The notes beneath the pieces are model-generated. The model ran no database searches and was not told the DNA's origin. It saw nothing but the letters and a program-made list of their open reading frames with translations. A DNA stretch of 64,000 nucleotides. It comes from JAJXWB01 sp965246795. Its GTDB lineage: Bacteria; Pseudomonadota; Alphaproteobacteria; Rhizobiales; Beijerinckiaceae. Positions 25,515-34,540 of the stretch are shown here, one piece after another. Position 1 is the first letter of the stretch, and each line of letters begins with the position of its first letter. Both the position numbers and the translations under genes were made by a program. Location: NCBI GenBank assembly GCA_965246795.1, contig CBDFFN010000013.1, forward strand, positions 62,001 to 126,000. Direction: 5' to 3'.

Positions 25515-26297
25515 TCAGGTCTTCCCACGCCGCGCTTGATGATACGCCGCAACCGCCTGTCCAAAGCTTTCGAACAGAGCCCGATTGATTGGGTTGGACT
25601 GCGGATCGTATTCGGCATGCCATTGCACGCCGAGCGCAAAACCCGACGCGTCGGCGATACGGATCGCCTCGATCGTGCCGTCGTCAGCAATTCCTTCTAC
25701 GACGATGTTCTCACCGGGATCGAGGATGCCCTGACCATGCAGCGAATTGACCTTGATCGTCTCGCGACCAAGTAATTTTGCGAAAGCGCCATCGGGCGTC
25801 AGCTTCACCTCGTGCCGGTCCGCGAATAGCACTGTCGGATCGGGGTGAATTTCGCCGGTCTCCAGACGTGGCATGCGATGATTGATGCGGCCTGGCAATT
25901 CGCGGATTTCGGGATGAAGCGAGCCGCCACAAGCGACATTCATCTCCTGAAACCCGCGACAAATGCCAAACAGAGGCACGCCACGCTCGACGCAAACTTC
26001 GATCAGCGTCAGCGCCAATGCATCGCGTTGCGTGTCGTATGGCTCATAACGGGCATGCGCCTCGACGCCGAAGCGCGTGGGATGCACATTTGCTCGCGCG
26101 CCCGTCAGCACCACGCCATCGACAACATCGAGCAGCGTCTCGATATCCGTCATTGCGTGACAAGCCCCGAACAATAGTGGCAGCGCACCGCATACTTCGG
26201 CGATCGCCTGTAGGTTGCGATCACCTGCCATCTGCACCGCAAATCGATCCTCGATGCGATACGAATTGGCAATGATGCCAACGACGGGCCGGGTCAT
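25515..26297 (-). CDS. Class I glutamine amidotransferase-like peptidase C26 (gamma-glutamyl-GABA hydrolase family)
   Basis: About 260 residues from the ATG at 26297. Catalytic features of the PuuD-type family are present: VDGVVLTGARANVHP, the nucleophile Cys in PLFGICRGFQEMNV, NSLHGQGI, and the histidine-glutamate pair region ALGVQWHAEYDP. Such enzymes hydrolyse gamma-glutamyl amides, for instance in putrescine degradation; no other puu genes are nearby. It is the last gene of the leftward metZ-apaG-argE series. Confidence 0.85.
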   Translation of the reverse strand: MTRPVVGIIANSYRIEDRFAVQMAGDRNLQAIAEVCGALPLLFGACHAMTDIETLLDVVDGVVLTGARANVHPTRFGVEAHARYEPYDTQRDALALTLIEVCVERGVPLFGICRGFQEMNVACGGSLHPEIRELPGRINHRMPRLETGEIHPDPTVLFADRHEVKLTPDGAFAKLLGRETIKVNSLHGQGILDPGENIVVEGIADDGTIEAIRIADASGFALGVQWHAEYDPQSNPINRALFESFGQAVAAYHQARRGKT

Positions 26298-26342
26298 GGG
26301 GCGCTCACGCCTCACGACACCACCGCAACGCCGCCAAAGCGC

Positions 26343-27512
26343 TCACGACAGCCGCGCCGACAGATCGCGCAGGAACGCGAGGCAGGCGACAAGTTCCGAT
26401 TCCGCGATGAATTCGTTCGGCTGATGCGCCTGCTCGATCGAGCCTGGCCCGCAAATAACCGTGGAAATACCGGCCTTCTGGAACTGGCCCGCTTCCGTCG
26501 CGTAGGAGACGGCGTCCGTTTCGTTGCGACCCGTCAGCGCCTTCGCGAGCATCTCCGCCGCCGAGCCCGGCTCCGGCACGAGACCCGGCACTTCGCATTC
26601 GATCAGCGTCTCGATCTTGCAGTCCGGGAATTTCGCGAAGGTCGTGCGGCGATGTTTTTCCGCTGCTTCCTCGAAGCGCTCGTAGGCGGCACGGATCGGC
26701 ATGTCCGGCAGCCCGCGATATTCCCAATGGAAGCGGCAGTCGCGCGCCAGAATGTTGCGCGCCGTGCCGCCGTTGATCGTGCCGACATGCACGGTGGCGC
26801 AGCCGGGACTAAACGGCGACGCCGACGGCGCCTCGTTGCGGAATTCCGCGCCTATGGCGTTGATCTTCGACACGAGATCGACTGCAACCTCGATGGCGCT
26901 GACGCCCATGCTGGCAATCGCGGAATGCGCCTCGTGCCCGCGCACATGCGTGTGATAGGTCGCGATGCTCTTCTGTCCATCGGCGACGCGCATCATTGTC
27001 GGCTCGCCGACAATGCATGCGGCCGGCCGCGGAAGTTCGACGCCGAGCTTTCGTATCCCGTCGAGCGAGCCCTCGCAGCTGACCTCCTCGTCGTAGGAGA
27101 AGAGCAGATGCACCGGCTTGGTAAGGTTTGCCTTCAGCAGCGTCGGCACCGACGCCAGGCAGCAGGCATCGAAACCCTTCATGTCGACAGCGCCGCGGCC
27201 GTAAAGTTTCCCGTCCGCACGACGCAGCGCGAATGGATCGCCCGACCATTCCTGCCCCGCGACAGGCACGCAATCGGTATGGCCGGACAGAACGACGCCG
27301 CCATCCACCGACGGTCCGATGAGCGCGTGCAGCGCTGCCTTGTCACCACTCGCATTCGGCAGCCGCACGGTCGGCACGCCTAGCCCGCGCAGATAGTCTT
27401 CGACGTAGTCGATGAGCGGCAGGTTGGAGCGCGTGCTTTCCGTGTCGAAGCCGACGAGGCGTTCGAGGATAGCACTCGTCTGCGCGAGGGCATCGCCAGA
27501 GACTGCGGTCAA
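26343..27512 (-). CDS. argE: Acetylornithine deacetylase
   Basis: 389-residue M20 metallopeptidase-family enzyme producing ornithine from N-acetylornithine. Metal ligands and catalytic acids are visible: SGHTDCVPV, the shared ligand in YGRGAVDMKGFDA, SYDEEVSCEGS with the general base, and the late histidine in EQAHQPNEF. The start is a TTG whose last bases overlap the apaG stop (TTGA), so it is coupled to apaG. Confidence 0.92.
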   Translation of the reverse strand: MTAVSGDALAQTSAILERLVGFDTESTRSNLPLIDYVEDYLRGLGVPTVRLPNASGDKAALHALIGPSVDGGVVLSGHTDCVPVAGQEWSGDPFALRRADGKLYGRGAVDMKGFDACCLASVPTLLKANLTKPVHLLFSYDEEVSCEGSLDGIRKLGVELPRPAACIVGEPTMMRVADGQKSIATYHTHVRGHEAHSAIASMGVSAIEVAVDLVSKINAIGAEFRNEAPSASPFSPGCATVHVGTINGGTARNILARDCRFHWEYRGLPDMPIRAAYERFEEAAEKHRRTTFAKFPDCKIETLIECEVPGLVPEPGSAAEMLAKALTGRNETDAVSYATEAGQFQKAGISTVICGPGSIEQAHQPNEFIAESELVACLAFLRDLSARLS

Positions 27513-27901
27513 TTAAGCGTCTTTCGGCTGTCCGGTGTGTCGAGCGAAAAGGGCGGGATCGTCACGTCGAACCCCCGCCCCGTCTCATCCACCATGCGGT
27601 AGCTGCCGGCCATGATGCCGGACGGCGTCGTCAGCGGGCAGCCGGAGACGTAACGGAACGTGCCACCCGGTTCGACGATCGGCTGTTCGCCGACAACACC
27701 CTGCCCGCGCACCTCCTCGCGACGCCCTTCGCCATCGGTGATGACCCAATGGCGCGAGACGAGCTGCACCGAAACCGCCTTGTGATTGGCGATCTCGACG
27801 GCATAGGCCCAGAAGTAACGGCGGCTCTTTGGCTCAGAGCGATCGGCGAGATAGCTCGGCTCGACGCGCACCTCTATGTCGTCGGTCAGCGCCTTGTACA
27901 T
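27509..27901 (-). CDS. apaG: ApaG domain protein
   Basis: 130 residues from the ATG at 27901, the standard ApaG length; upstream codons in the frame look non-coding. Single ApaG beta-sandwich domain with EVRVEPSYL, YFWAYAVEIANH, VQLVSRHWVITD and the nucleotide-loop-like GQGVVGEQP. The function is poorly defined; relatives bind nucleotides and divalent metals, and apaG mutants in enterics affect cobalt resistance. It sits between metZ and argE. Confidence 0.93.
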   Translation of the reverse strand: MYKALTDDIEVRVEPSYLADRSEPKSRRYFWAYAVEIANHKAVSVQLVSRHWVITDGEGRREEVRGQGVVGEQPIVEPGGTFRYVSGCPLTTPSGIMAGSYRMVDETGRGFDVTIPPFSLDTPDSRKTLN

Positions 27902-28033
27902 GGCGACAGCATAGCCGTTTTCCCCGTGTGGCGGAAAGGGCGCGGCGTCACAGTGGCGCATGTCCCGATCGCCGAACCGGCATCCACCTCGCTGGCGATG
28001 TTTCGCAACAGCGACATCGCGGCGGGACATGCG

Positions 28034-29227
28034 CTACCCAAGGGCGGCGCGCTCGATCTCCTCCAGAAGATCATCGGGATCTTCGAGGCCCAAGGATAGC
28101 CGCAGCATGCCGTCGGTGATGCCCATTGCAGCACGCCCGGCGTCGGTCAGGCGCTGGTGCGTCGTCGTCGCGGGATGCGTGATGAGACTTTTCGCATCGC
28201 CGAGATTGTTCGAGATCGTCACGAGCTTCAGCCGATTGGCGAAGCGGAACGCACCGGCCTTGCCGCCCTCGATCTCGAAGGTCACGAGCGTTCCGCCAAA
28301 GCGCATCTGCTTCCGGGCAAGCGCCACCTGCGGGTGGTCCGCACGAAATGGGTAATAAACGCGGGCGACACCGGGCAGCGTCGCCAAAAGATCGGCAACT
28401 TTGGCCGCCGTCGCATTCTGCTGCGCGACGCGCACCGCCAGCGTCTCGAGGCCCTTCAGCATGACCCAGGCGTTGAACGGCGACAGTGCCGGCCCCGTCT
28501 GCCGCAACACGTTATGGACATACGTGTCGATGATCTCGCGCGAGGCAAGAATGACGCCCCCAAGGCACCGGCCTTGCCCGTCGATATGTTTTGTTGCGGA
28601 ATAGACGACGACGTCGGCGCCAAGCTCTAGCGGCTTCTGGCCGAGCGGCGTCGCGAAGACATTGTCGACGACAAGCTTTGCGCCGCCATTATGCGCGATC
28701 TTTGCGATGCCGGGAATGTCGTAGACTTCGAGCGTCGGGTTCGTCGGCGTCTCGATGAAGAGCGCCTTCGTGTTCGGGCGCATCGCCGCGCGCCACTGAT
28801 CGAGATCGGCGCCATCGACCAGCGTCGATTGCACACCGAAGCGAGGCAGCCATTCCTCGACGATGTAGAGACATGAACCGAAGAGTGCGCGCGCCGCGAC
28901 GACATGGTCGCCCGCGCGCACAAGGCTCATCAGTGCCGCCGTCACGGCCGCCATGCCGGTCGCCGTCGCGCGCGAGGCTTCGGCGCCTTCGAGCAGCGCC
29001 ATCCGCTCCTCGAACATCGCGACGGTCGGGTTGGCGAAGCGCGAATAGATGAAGCCCGGAGCCTCGCCTTTGAAGCGCGCCTCGGCTGCCTCCATGTCGG
29101 GATAGGCGAACCCTTGCGTGAGAAAGAGCGCCTCGGAGGTTTCGCCGAAGGCCGAACGTGTCGTGCCGCCGTGCACGAGCAGCGTTGCGGGCCGCAGCGA
29201 CCGGCCGAGCGGTGGGGAGGTGTCCAT
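28034..29227 (-). CDS. metZ: O-succinylhomoserine sulfhydrylase
   Basis: 397-residue Cys/Met-metabolism PLP enzyme that makes homocysteine from O-succinylhomoserine and sulfide. The PLP lysine is in VVYSATKHIDGQGRCLGG (about residue 206); YSRFANPTVAMFEERMA and ISNNLGDAKSLITHPATTTH are also typical. The ATG at 29227 lies eight bases after GAGGAG; a TTG two codons earlier is too close to it. A SAM-II riboswitch at 29292-29364 precedes it, which supports the methionine-pathway assignment. Confidence 0.95.
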   Translation of the reverse strand: MDTSPPLGRSLRPATLLVHGGTTRSAFGETSEALFLTQGFAYPDMEAAEARFKGEAPGFIYSRFANPTVAMFEERMALLEGAEASRATATGMAAVTAALMSLVRAGDHVVAARALFGSCLYIVEEWLPRFGVQSTLVDGADLDQWRAAMRPNTKALFIETPTNPTLEVYDIPGIAKIAHNGGAKLVVDNVFATPLGQKPLELGADVVVYSATKHIDGQGRCLGGVILASREIIDTYVHNVLRQTGPALSPFNAWVMLKGLETLAVRVAQQNATAAKVADLLATLPGVARVYYPFRADHPQVALARKQMRFGGTLVTFEIEGGKAGAFRFANRLKLVTISNNLGDAKSLITHPATTTHQRLTDAGRAAMGITDGMLRLSLGLEDPDDLLEEIERAALG

Positions 29228-29273
29228 CGTCAAAGCTCCTCGGGCGGACGCGATGCGTCAGCCGGTGAATCGA

Positions 29274-29296
29274 CGGGTTCCTTTTTCGGAAACCCG
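29274..29296 (-). promoter_or_regulatory. Hairpin downstream of the SAM-II aptamer, competing with its pseudoknot
   Basis: On the minus strand CGGGTTTCC pairs with GGAACCCG across a short A-rich loop. The first bases of this hairpin are also the last bases of the riboswitch pseudoknot strand (29294-29296), so the two structures cannot form together. There is no U-run, so this is not an intrinsic terminator. It is a candidate expression platform. Confidence 0.55.
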
Positions 29297-29364
29297 GTCT
29301 TTTAGCCTTTTGCGCCGTCCGAAGACGGAGCGTGGCGGCAAGCCGACCGGCTCAAATGACCACG
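29292..29364 (-). ncRNA. SAM-II riboswitch of metZ
   Basis: The minus strand has the SAM-II layout. Stem P1 is CGTGG (29364-29360) with CCACG (29335-29331); the loop begins TCATTTGAG. The loop bases CCGGTC (29350-29345) form an H-type pseudoknot with GACCGG (29299-29294), after the conserved GCTAAAA. SAM-II aptamers repress methionine genes in alphaproteobacteria when SAM is bound. Unusually, a CCGTC-TTCG-GACGG tetraloop hairpin (29315-29328) is inserted after P1. Confidence 0.88.
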
Positions 29365-29445
29365 AGGCGTGGATACGCCGGGGCCGCGCGGATGACAAGC
29401 GTGCCTCGCTTTCCCCGTCACCGCCGCTTCGGTAATGAGAAGACG

Positions 29446-30621
29446 ATGTCTTCCTCCCGCGCAGACCTTCTCGACGACGCGCCCGGCGACGCCGCCGTCT
29501 TCGGCGCGCACTCCGGTGTCATCTCGCGCGAGAAAATCGCAGTCATGCGGCGGCGCAAGTGGATCGCTGCCTCCGCCGATATTGAGGACGCGCAGCTTCA
29601 ACCCGCGAGCCTCGATCTTCGGCTCGGCGCAAAGGCATATCGCGTGCGCGCGAGTTTCCTTCCTGGCAGGTCACGAACGGTGTCGGAGCAGCTTGCGTCG
29701 CTCTCGACCGCCGAACTCGATCTCGAAGGTGACGGCGCCATTCTCGAAAAGGGCTGCGTCTATGTCGTGCCGCTGCTCGAGCATCTCGATCTACCTGAGA
29801 GCGTTTCCGGCGTCGCCAATCCGAAAAGTTCGTCCGGCCGGCTCGACATCTTTACGCGCCTGATCACCGATCATTCCGACGTCTTTGACAATGTCGCGAT
29901 CGGCTATTCCGGGCCGTTGTTTGCGGAAGTGTCGCCGCGCTCGTTCTCGGTGCGGGTGCGCCGTGGATCGAAACTCAATCAGATCCGCTTTCGGCGCTGG
30001 GTCGGCCAGCAACAGGCCTCGAGGCTCGATTTCGCTTTGTCCGACCGCGAATTGCGCGAACGGCACGAGCGCGCGCCCCTCGTCGATGGCGAGCCGCTCT
30101 TTCGCGGCGGGCTCGTCGTGCGCGTTGCGCTCTCGCGCGAACAGCTCGGCCCGATCGTCGGCTATCGCGCGCAAAAACACACCGATCCCATCGATGTCGA
30201 CAAGGTCGGCGTGCTCGACCCCGCCGATTACTGGGAGCCGATCGCGGCGCGCACCGATGGGCGGCTCATCCTCGATCCCGGCGAGTTCTATATCCTCGCT
30301 TCGCGCGAGCGGCTGCACATCCCGCCCGATCTCGCCGCAGAAATGGCGCCGATCGATCCCGCGATGGGCGAGTTTCGTGTGCATTACGCGGGCTTCTTCG
30401 ATCCCGGCTTCGGGTGGTCGGAGGGCGGAAAGCCTGGGGCGCGCGCGGTGCTCGAAGTACGCAGCCACGAAGTGCCATTCGTGCTGGAGGACGGACAGGT
30501 GATCGGCCGCCTCGCCTACGAGAAGATGCCGGACAAGCCGGAGCTATTATACGGAGAAGGGCGTACGTCGAACTACCAGGGTCAGGGCCTGAAACTGTCG
30601 AAGCATTTTCGCAGCGTGTGA
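29446..30621 (+). CDS. dcd: 2'-deoxycytidine 5'-triphosphate deaminase (DCD family)
   Basis: 391 residues from the ATG at 29446, preceded by GAGAAGACG. The length and sequence match the long alphaproteobacterial DCD family, a tandem dUTPase-like fold, rather than the 190-residue E. coli Dcd. Landmarks: LQPASLDLRLGAKAYRVRAS, GVANPKSSSGRLDIFTRLIT and the C-terminal GRTSNYQGQGLKLSKHF. It would convert dCTP to dUTP for dTMP synthesis. Confidence 0.9.
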   Translation: MSSSRADLLDDAPGDAAVFGAHSGVISREKIAVMRRRKWIAASADIEDAQLQPASLDLRLGAKAYRVRASFLPGRSRTVSEQLASLSTAELDLEGDGAILEKGCVYVVPLLEHLDLPESVSGVANPKSSSGRLDIFTRLITDHSDVFDNVAIGYSGPLFAEVSPRSFSVRVRRGSKLNQIRFRRWVGQQQASRLDFALSDRELRERHERAPLVDGEPLFRGGLVVRVALSREQLGPIVGYRAQKHTDPIDVDKVGVLDPADYWEPIAARTDGRLILDPGEFYILASRERLHIPPDLAAEMAPIDPAMGEFRVHYAGFFDPGFGWSEGGKPGARAVLEVRSHEVPFVLEDGQVIGRLAYEKMPDKPELLYGEGRTSNYQGQGLKLSKHFRSV

Positions 30622-30667
30622 TCCGCGCGATTGAAACCGCGCGGCGCTAACGCTACGCTGAAGGCGC

Positions 30668-30741
30668 GCGGGCGTAGTTCAATGGTAGAACGGCAGCTTC
30701 CCAAGCTGCATACGAGGGTTCGATTCCCTTCGCCCGCTCCA
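30668..30741 (+). tRNA. tRNA-Gly (anticodon CCC)
   Basis: Complete cloverleaf: acceptor GCGGGCG pairs with CGCCCGC, D arm GTTCAATGGTAGAAC, anticodon arm GCAGC-TTCCCAA-GCTGC with anticodon CCC, T arm AGGGTTCGATTCCCT. The 3' CCA is encoded (30739-30741). It lies 46 bases downstream of dcd. Confidence 0.97.
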
Positions 30742-30751
30742 GCTTTCTCGC

Positions 30752-31714
30752 TCAGTGCGAGGTCAGCACGTCGTTCGTCGTCAGCGCGATGTGACCTTTC
30801 ATCACGATTTCGAAGTCCGAATGGCGGTCGCCATTCGTATCGCCCTGCAGGATCGTGAAGTTGCCACTCTCGATGTAGCGGAACTGACCCGCGTGTCCGT
30901 CGAATTTCTGGTTTCCGATAAAAGTCGTAAGATCGGTTCGCGTGAGATCGATAAGATCGAGCCCCTGCCGAAAGTCGAGGACCGTATCGCGCGCTTTGCC
31001 GAGACCCGTGTCGCCGGCGCCGAAAACGAACCTGTCCGCGCCTGCACCGCCGGTGAGCCTATCGGCACCCTTGCCGCCGTCGAGCCAGTCGTTGCCTGCG
31101 CCACCATTCAGGAAGTCATTGCCGCCGCGGCCATAAAGACGATCGTTTCCGGCCTGCCCGAAGAGTTTGTCGTCTTTCGCGTCGCCGTATCCCGTATCGT
31201 CGCCAGAGCCCAGATACAGGTTGATAGAGCTCGACGGGCTGTAACCGAACACGAGATCGTTGCCGGCCCCGGCATTGACCGTCAGCGTCGACGTCGGCGC
31301 GACGTAGAACAGCACGTCGCTGCCACCGAGAAGGTTGAATGTGCCACCCGAATGCGTCGCGACGAGATCGACGCCATTGGTCGTCGTCACGGTGCCGCCG
31401 TGGGCATCGATATCGACGAAGCCGGACAAATCCGGCCCGATTCGAAGCTGCAGAAGCCCGTCGAAGCGATGCAGCAGCGCCTTCAGCTTGGCGAACAGCG
31501 AAGCGGCTGACCCGGAGATGGAGTGAACGATATCGTCGACGACGTGGAAGAGACCCGTCTCGACATCGGAAACGGAAAGACTGGCAGAGGCGCCGTTGGC
31601 CGAAACAAAGGTAAAGGCCGCGCCGTCTCCGATCGCGAAGACCTGCCCACCGTCGTCAGCTGTCGCCTCGTAAGGCGTGGACCAATCCATTGAACCCGGC
31701 GTCGCGACTGACAT
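30752..31714 (-). CDS. RTX-type calcium-binding protein with serralysin-like C-terminus
   Basis: 320 residues. Residues about 150-225 contain a run of RTX nonapeptides (GQAGNDRLYG, RGGNDFLNGGAGNDWLDGG, GADRLTGGAGADRFVF), which form a calcium-loaded beta-roll. This is followed by the M10-type C-terminal segment DTVLDFRQGLDLIDLT that serves as a type I secretion signal. There is no signal peptide and no protease motif in the N-terminal ~150 residues, whose function is unknown. No type I exporter genes are adjacent. Confidence 0.85.
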   Translation of the reverse strand: MSVATPGSMDWSTPYEATADDGGQVFAIGDGAAFTFVSANGASASLSVSDVETGLFHVVDDIVHSISGSAASLFAKLKALLHRFDGLLQLRIGPDLSGFVDIDAHGGTVTTTNGVDLVATHSGGTFNLLGGSDVLFYVAPTSTLTVNAGAGNDLVFGYSPSSSINLYLGSGDDTGYGDAKDDKLFGQAGNDRLYGRGGNDFLNGGAGNDWLDGGKGADRLTGGAGADRFVFGAGDTGLGKARDTVLDFRQGLDLIDLTRTDLTTFIGNQKFDGHAGQFRYIESGNFTILQGDTNGDRHSDFEIVMKGHIALTTNDVLTSH

Positions 31715-31836
31715 CGCGCGCCCCCACTCTATCGCCGCACCGATAGGTTAACAGCCTTCTTTCGCGACGCAAAGCCTTGATCTGGCCTGCGGATCGCACT
31801 CTCCGGGTCTTTTGGCGAATATCGTCCGCCCAGGCG

Positions 31837-32052
31837 CTACGCGGCGTGAAACTCGTATCCGACGCCGTGAGTCACGCGGACGCGCCACCCGAGGCCCTTC
31901 TGCTCCAGTCGCCCATTCAGAAATTCGGCGGGCACTGCATTGATGTCTTCGAAAATCGTGCGGCTTGGTCGGCGAGTCCGATTAAAAAATTCGGAACGCA
32001 GCGATTGCACCAATGCGAATTGTCTTCTGTAGGCGAGAGTTTTTGCGATCAT
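31837..32052 (-). CDS. Small basic protein of unknown function
   Basis: 71 residues, rich in Arg and aromatic residues (LAYRRQFALVQSLRSEFFNR, ending THGVGYEFHAA). I recognise no domain. Support for being real is a GGGAGC ribosome-binding site seven bases before the ATG and isolation in an otherwise empty 490-bp gap. About 120 bases on its left and 150 on its right contain nothing I can identify. Confidence 0.5.
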   Translation of the reverse strand: MIAKTLAYRRQFALVQSLRSEFFNRTRRPSRTIFEDINAVPAEFLNGRLEQKGLGWRVRVTHGVGYEFHAA

Positions 32053-32204
32053 CGAACCGCTCCCGATCCATCGGCGAATTCGGAACGTGCTTTAACCACG
32101 CTCGCCCAAACTCGACGCTAACGTAAGTTGAACACTCGATGGTTAACGCGGGGATACGACGAGCGGCCGCACCTGCGTCCCATCCCGGGACCGCGACCCC
32201 ATCC

Positions 32205-33227
32205 TCACATCGTCAACAGCACTTTCCCGATATTCTTTCGGTCCTGCATGAAGTGATGCGCGTCGGCGGCGCGGGCCAGCGGAAATGTTTTCGCAATTTG
32301 CGGCTTCAGCGCGCCCGACGCATGAAGCGCGAGGATGTCGTCCATCCAACCACGGAGGCGCGGCACCTCGTTCCAGAGATGCCCGAGATTAACGCCAAAC
32401 ACGCCCTTGTTGGCGTTGAGAAGCGTGACGGGATTGAAATCGAGCCACGGCATCTTTGCGATCAGGCTTAGCATTCCGAGCACGCGGCCCTGCTTGCCTG
32501 GCGCTGACGACGACACGCCGAACATGCCAAGCCGCCCGGTCGCGCCGAGCGTGCGGAAGCTTTTGCGAAACGAGTTGCCGCCGATCGCATCAAGCGCGAG
32601 TTCGACACCGCGCCCGTTCGTGATCTCGCGCGTCTGTGTCACAAAATCTTCGGTGCAGTAATCGATGAGGTGATCGACGCCGAGCGCGCGAAGCGCCGCG
32701 TGTTTGCTTGCGGACGCAGTCCCGATCACCGTCGCGCCGATATGTTTCGCGATTTGCGTCGCAGCGATACCGACGCCACCACCGGCGGAGTGGACGAGCA
32801 CAGTTTCGTCGCGTCTGAGGCCACCCATCGCGACGATCAACTGCCACGCCGCGAGATAGTTGACCGGCAGCGCCGCACCCTCTTCCGCCGACATCCCCCG
32901 GGGTCGAACGAAAACCTGATCCGCCGGCACGCAGACGACATCTGCGTAGCCGCCGAAGCGCGTCAGCGCGAAAACGTCACCGCCGATCCATGTCTGATCG
33001 ATGCCTTCACCGACGGCATCGACGCGGCCTGCGACTTCGTAACCCGGCACGACGGGAATTTTCGGCAGATCGGGATAGAGCCCCATGCGGCCGAGAATGT
33101 CGGCAAAGTTCACGCCTGCTGCCTCGACGCGGATGCGTAGCGTGCCGGCCGTCGGCGACGGATCGGGCACCTCCCTGCAAACAAGCGTGTCGGGAGCACC
33201 GAATTTCTCGATCCGGACTTGCTGCAT
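32205..33227 (-). CDS. MDR-family NADPH:quinone reductase-like oxidoreductase
   Basis: 340 residues, zinc-free medium-chain reductase. N-terminal GVNFADILGRMGLYPDLPKI and VVPGYEVAGRVDAVGEGID, then the nucleotide motif VHSAGGGVGIAATQIAKHIG near residue 150. The closest subgroup by appearance is the VAT-1/quinone oxidoreductase-like type. The substrate is unknown. It lies nine bases from the nucleoside transporter gene, same strand. Confidence 0.82.
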   Translation of the reverse strand: MQQVRIEKFGAPDTLVCREVPDPSPTAGTLRIRVEAAGVNFADILGRMGLYPDLPKIPVVPGYEVAGRVDAVGEGIDQTWIGGDVFALTRFGGYADVVCVPADQVFVRPRGMSAEEGAALPVNYLAAWQLIVAMGGLRRDETVLVHSAGGGVGIAATQIAKHIGATVIGTASASKHAALRALGVDHLIDYCTEDFVTQTREITNGRGVELALDAIGGNSFRKSFRTLGATGRLGMFGVSSSAPGKQGRVLGMLSLIAKMPWLDFNPVTLLNANKGVFGVNLGHLWNEVPRLRGWMDDILALHASGALKPQIAKTFPLARAADAHHFMQDRKNIGKVLLTM

Positions 33228-33236
33228 CTTAATCCG

Positions 33237-34484
33237 CTAGAGGATCATTCCGATCGTCGCGGCACTCATGCACGTCGCCAGCGTTCCCGACAATAACGAG
33301 CGCGGCGCAAGCGCGATGATGTCGGCGCGCCGCTCGGGTGCCATCGCCGTCATGCCGCCGATCATGATGCCGAGCGAGCCGAAATTCGCGAACCCGCAAA
33401 GCGCATACGTCATCATCAGTCTAGCCCGTGGCGACAGCGCGTCGGGCGGCAGTTTGCCGAGATCGATGTAGGCGACGAATTCGTTAAGTGCCGTCTTCGT
33501 GCCCATCAGCGTTGCGGCTGTCGGCAGATCGGCCACAGGAATGCCGATCGCCCCCAGCAGCGGCCAGAAGAGCCAGCCGATTAGTCGCTGCAACGTCAGC
33601 GGCGCGCCCATGATCGACGGCAGCAGCGAAAGCATCTCGTTGAGCAAGGCGACAAACGCGATGCTGACGATCAGCAATGCGATCAGGCTGACGAGAACGG
33701 CGACACCGTCGCTGGTGCCACGAACGATAGCATCGAGCGCGCCAGCGGCAGGATGTTCGACGACGAGTTCGGCAACCTCGCCCGCGTGCGGCCGGAAAGG
33801 GACCATGATGGCCGCGATCGCAAGGGCAGCCGGCGTGCCGATCACCGATGCGACGAGGATGTTGTTGAAGGCTTCCGGGACAACGGACGCGAGCAGCGAG
33901 GTGTAGATGACCATGACGGTGCCGGCGATCCCGGCCATGCCGCAGCTCATCAGCGCAAAGAGTTCGCCGCGGCCCATCGTGCGCAGCCACGGACGGATGA
34001 GGAGCGGCGCTTCCACCATGCCGACGAAGACATGCACGACGGCGCCGATGCCGAGTGCGCCTCCGATGCCGAAGGTGCGGCGCAGCAGCCAGGTTAGCGC
34101 GCCGACGAGACGCTGCAGCACGCCCCAATAAAGCAACAGCGCCGCCAGCGCGCTGATGGTCAGGACGAGCGGAAAGGCGCGCAGCGCCAGGATGTAGCTC
34201 GTGCCGATCGCGGATTCGGTGAATGGCAGTGGCCCGCCTGCGAGATAGCCGAAGACGAAGGCGGAGCCCTGCTCGGTCGCGCGCTGAAGCGCATCCACCG
34301 CTCGCGAAACGAGGAGGATCAGTGAGACGGCTGGCGGAAATTTCAGCAGAAGAAGCGCCAGAGCGATCTGCGTCAGCACGCCGGCGACGACAACACGCAG
34401 AGGGATGGCGCGAAAATTCTCACTGCAAGCCGCCGCGGTCGCCAACAGAATCGTGATCCCAAACAGGCCGTGCAGGACCGTCAC
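33237..34484 (-). CDS. Concentrative nucleoside transporter (NupC/CNT family)
   Basis: 415 residues with about ten hydrophobic segments. CNT hallmarks include the opening MTVLHGLFGITILL, GTSYILALRAFPLVLTISAL, the MVEAPLLIRPWL loop, and MGTKTALNEFVAYIDL followed by LCGFANFGSLGIMIGG. It would import nucleosides with a cation. The start is a GTG with a weak ribosome-binding site, so the N-terminus is less certain. An EcfG promoter for the divergent small gene begins 11 bases upstream. Confidence 0.9.
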   Translation of the reverse strand: MTVLHGLFGITILLATAAACSENFRAIPLRVVVAGVLTQIALALLLLKFPPAVSLILLVSRAVDALQRATEQGSAFVFGYLAGGPLPFTESAIGTSYILALRAFPLVLTISALAALLLYWGVLQRLVGALTWLLRRTFGIGGALGIGAVVHVFVGMVEAPLLIRPWLRTMGRGELFALMSCGMAGIAGTVMVIYTSLLASVVPEAFNNILVASVIGTPAALAIAAIMVPFRPHAGEVAELVVEHPAAGALDAIVRGTSDGVAVLVSLIALLIVSIAFVALLNEMLSLLPSIMGAPLTLQRLIGWLFWPLLGAIGIPVADLPTAATLMGTKTALNEFVAYIDLGKLPPDALSPRARLMMTYALCGFANFGSLGIMIGGMTAMAPERRADIIALAPRSLLSGTLATCMSAATIGMIL

Positions 34485-34494
34485 GGATTGTGCC

Positions 34495-34519
34495 GGAACG
34501 AAGCCGGTTCGGGCACGTT
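34495..34519 (+). promoter_or_regulatory. EcfG promoter of a 62-residue orphan protein
   Basis: GGAAC at 34495-34499, a 16-base spacer and CGTT at 34516-34519, an exact EcfG consensus. The small gene with an AGGAGG ribosome-binding site starts 22 bases downstream. Confidence 0.8.
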
Positions 34520-34540
34520 TCTCAAGATCAGGAGGAATCG

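Noticed and set aside
31777..32121. 114-residue plus-strand frame opposite the 71-residue small gene
   Set aside because: No ribosome-binding site and low-complexity shadow-like sequence; the minus-strand frame has better support.
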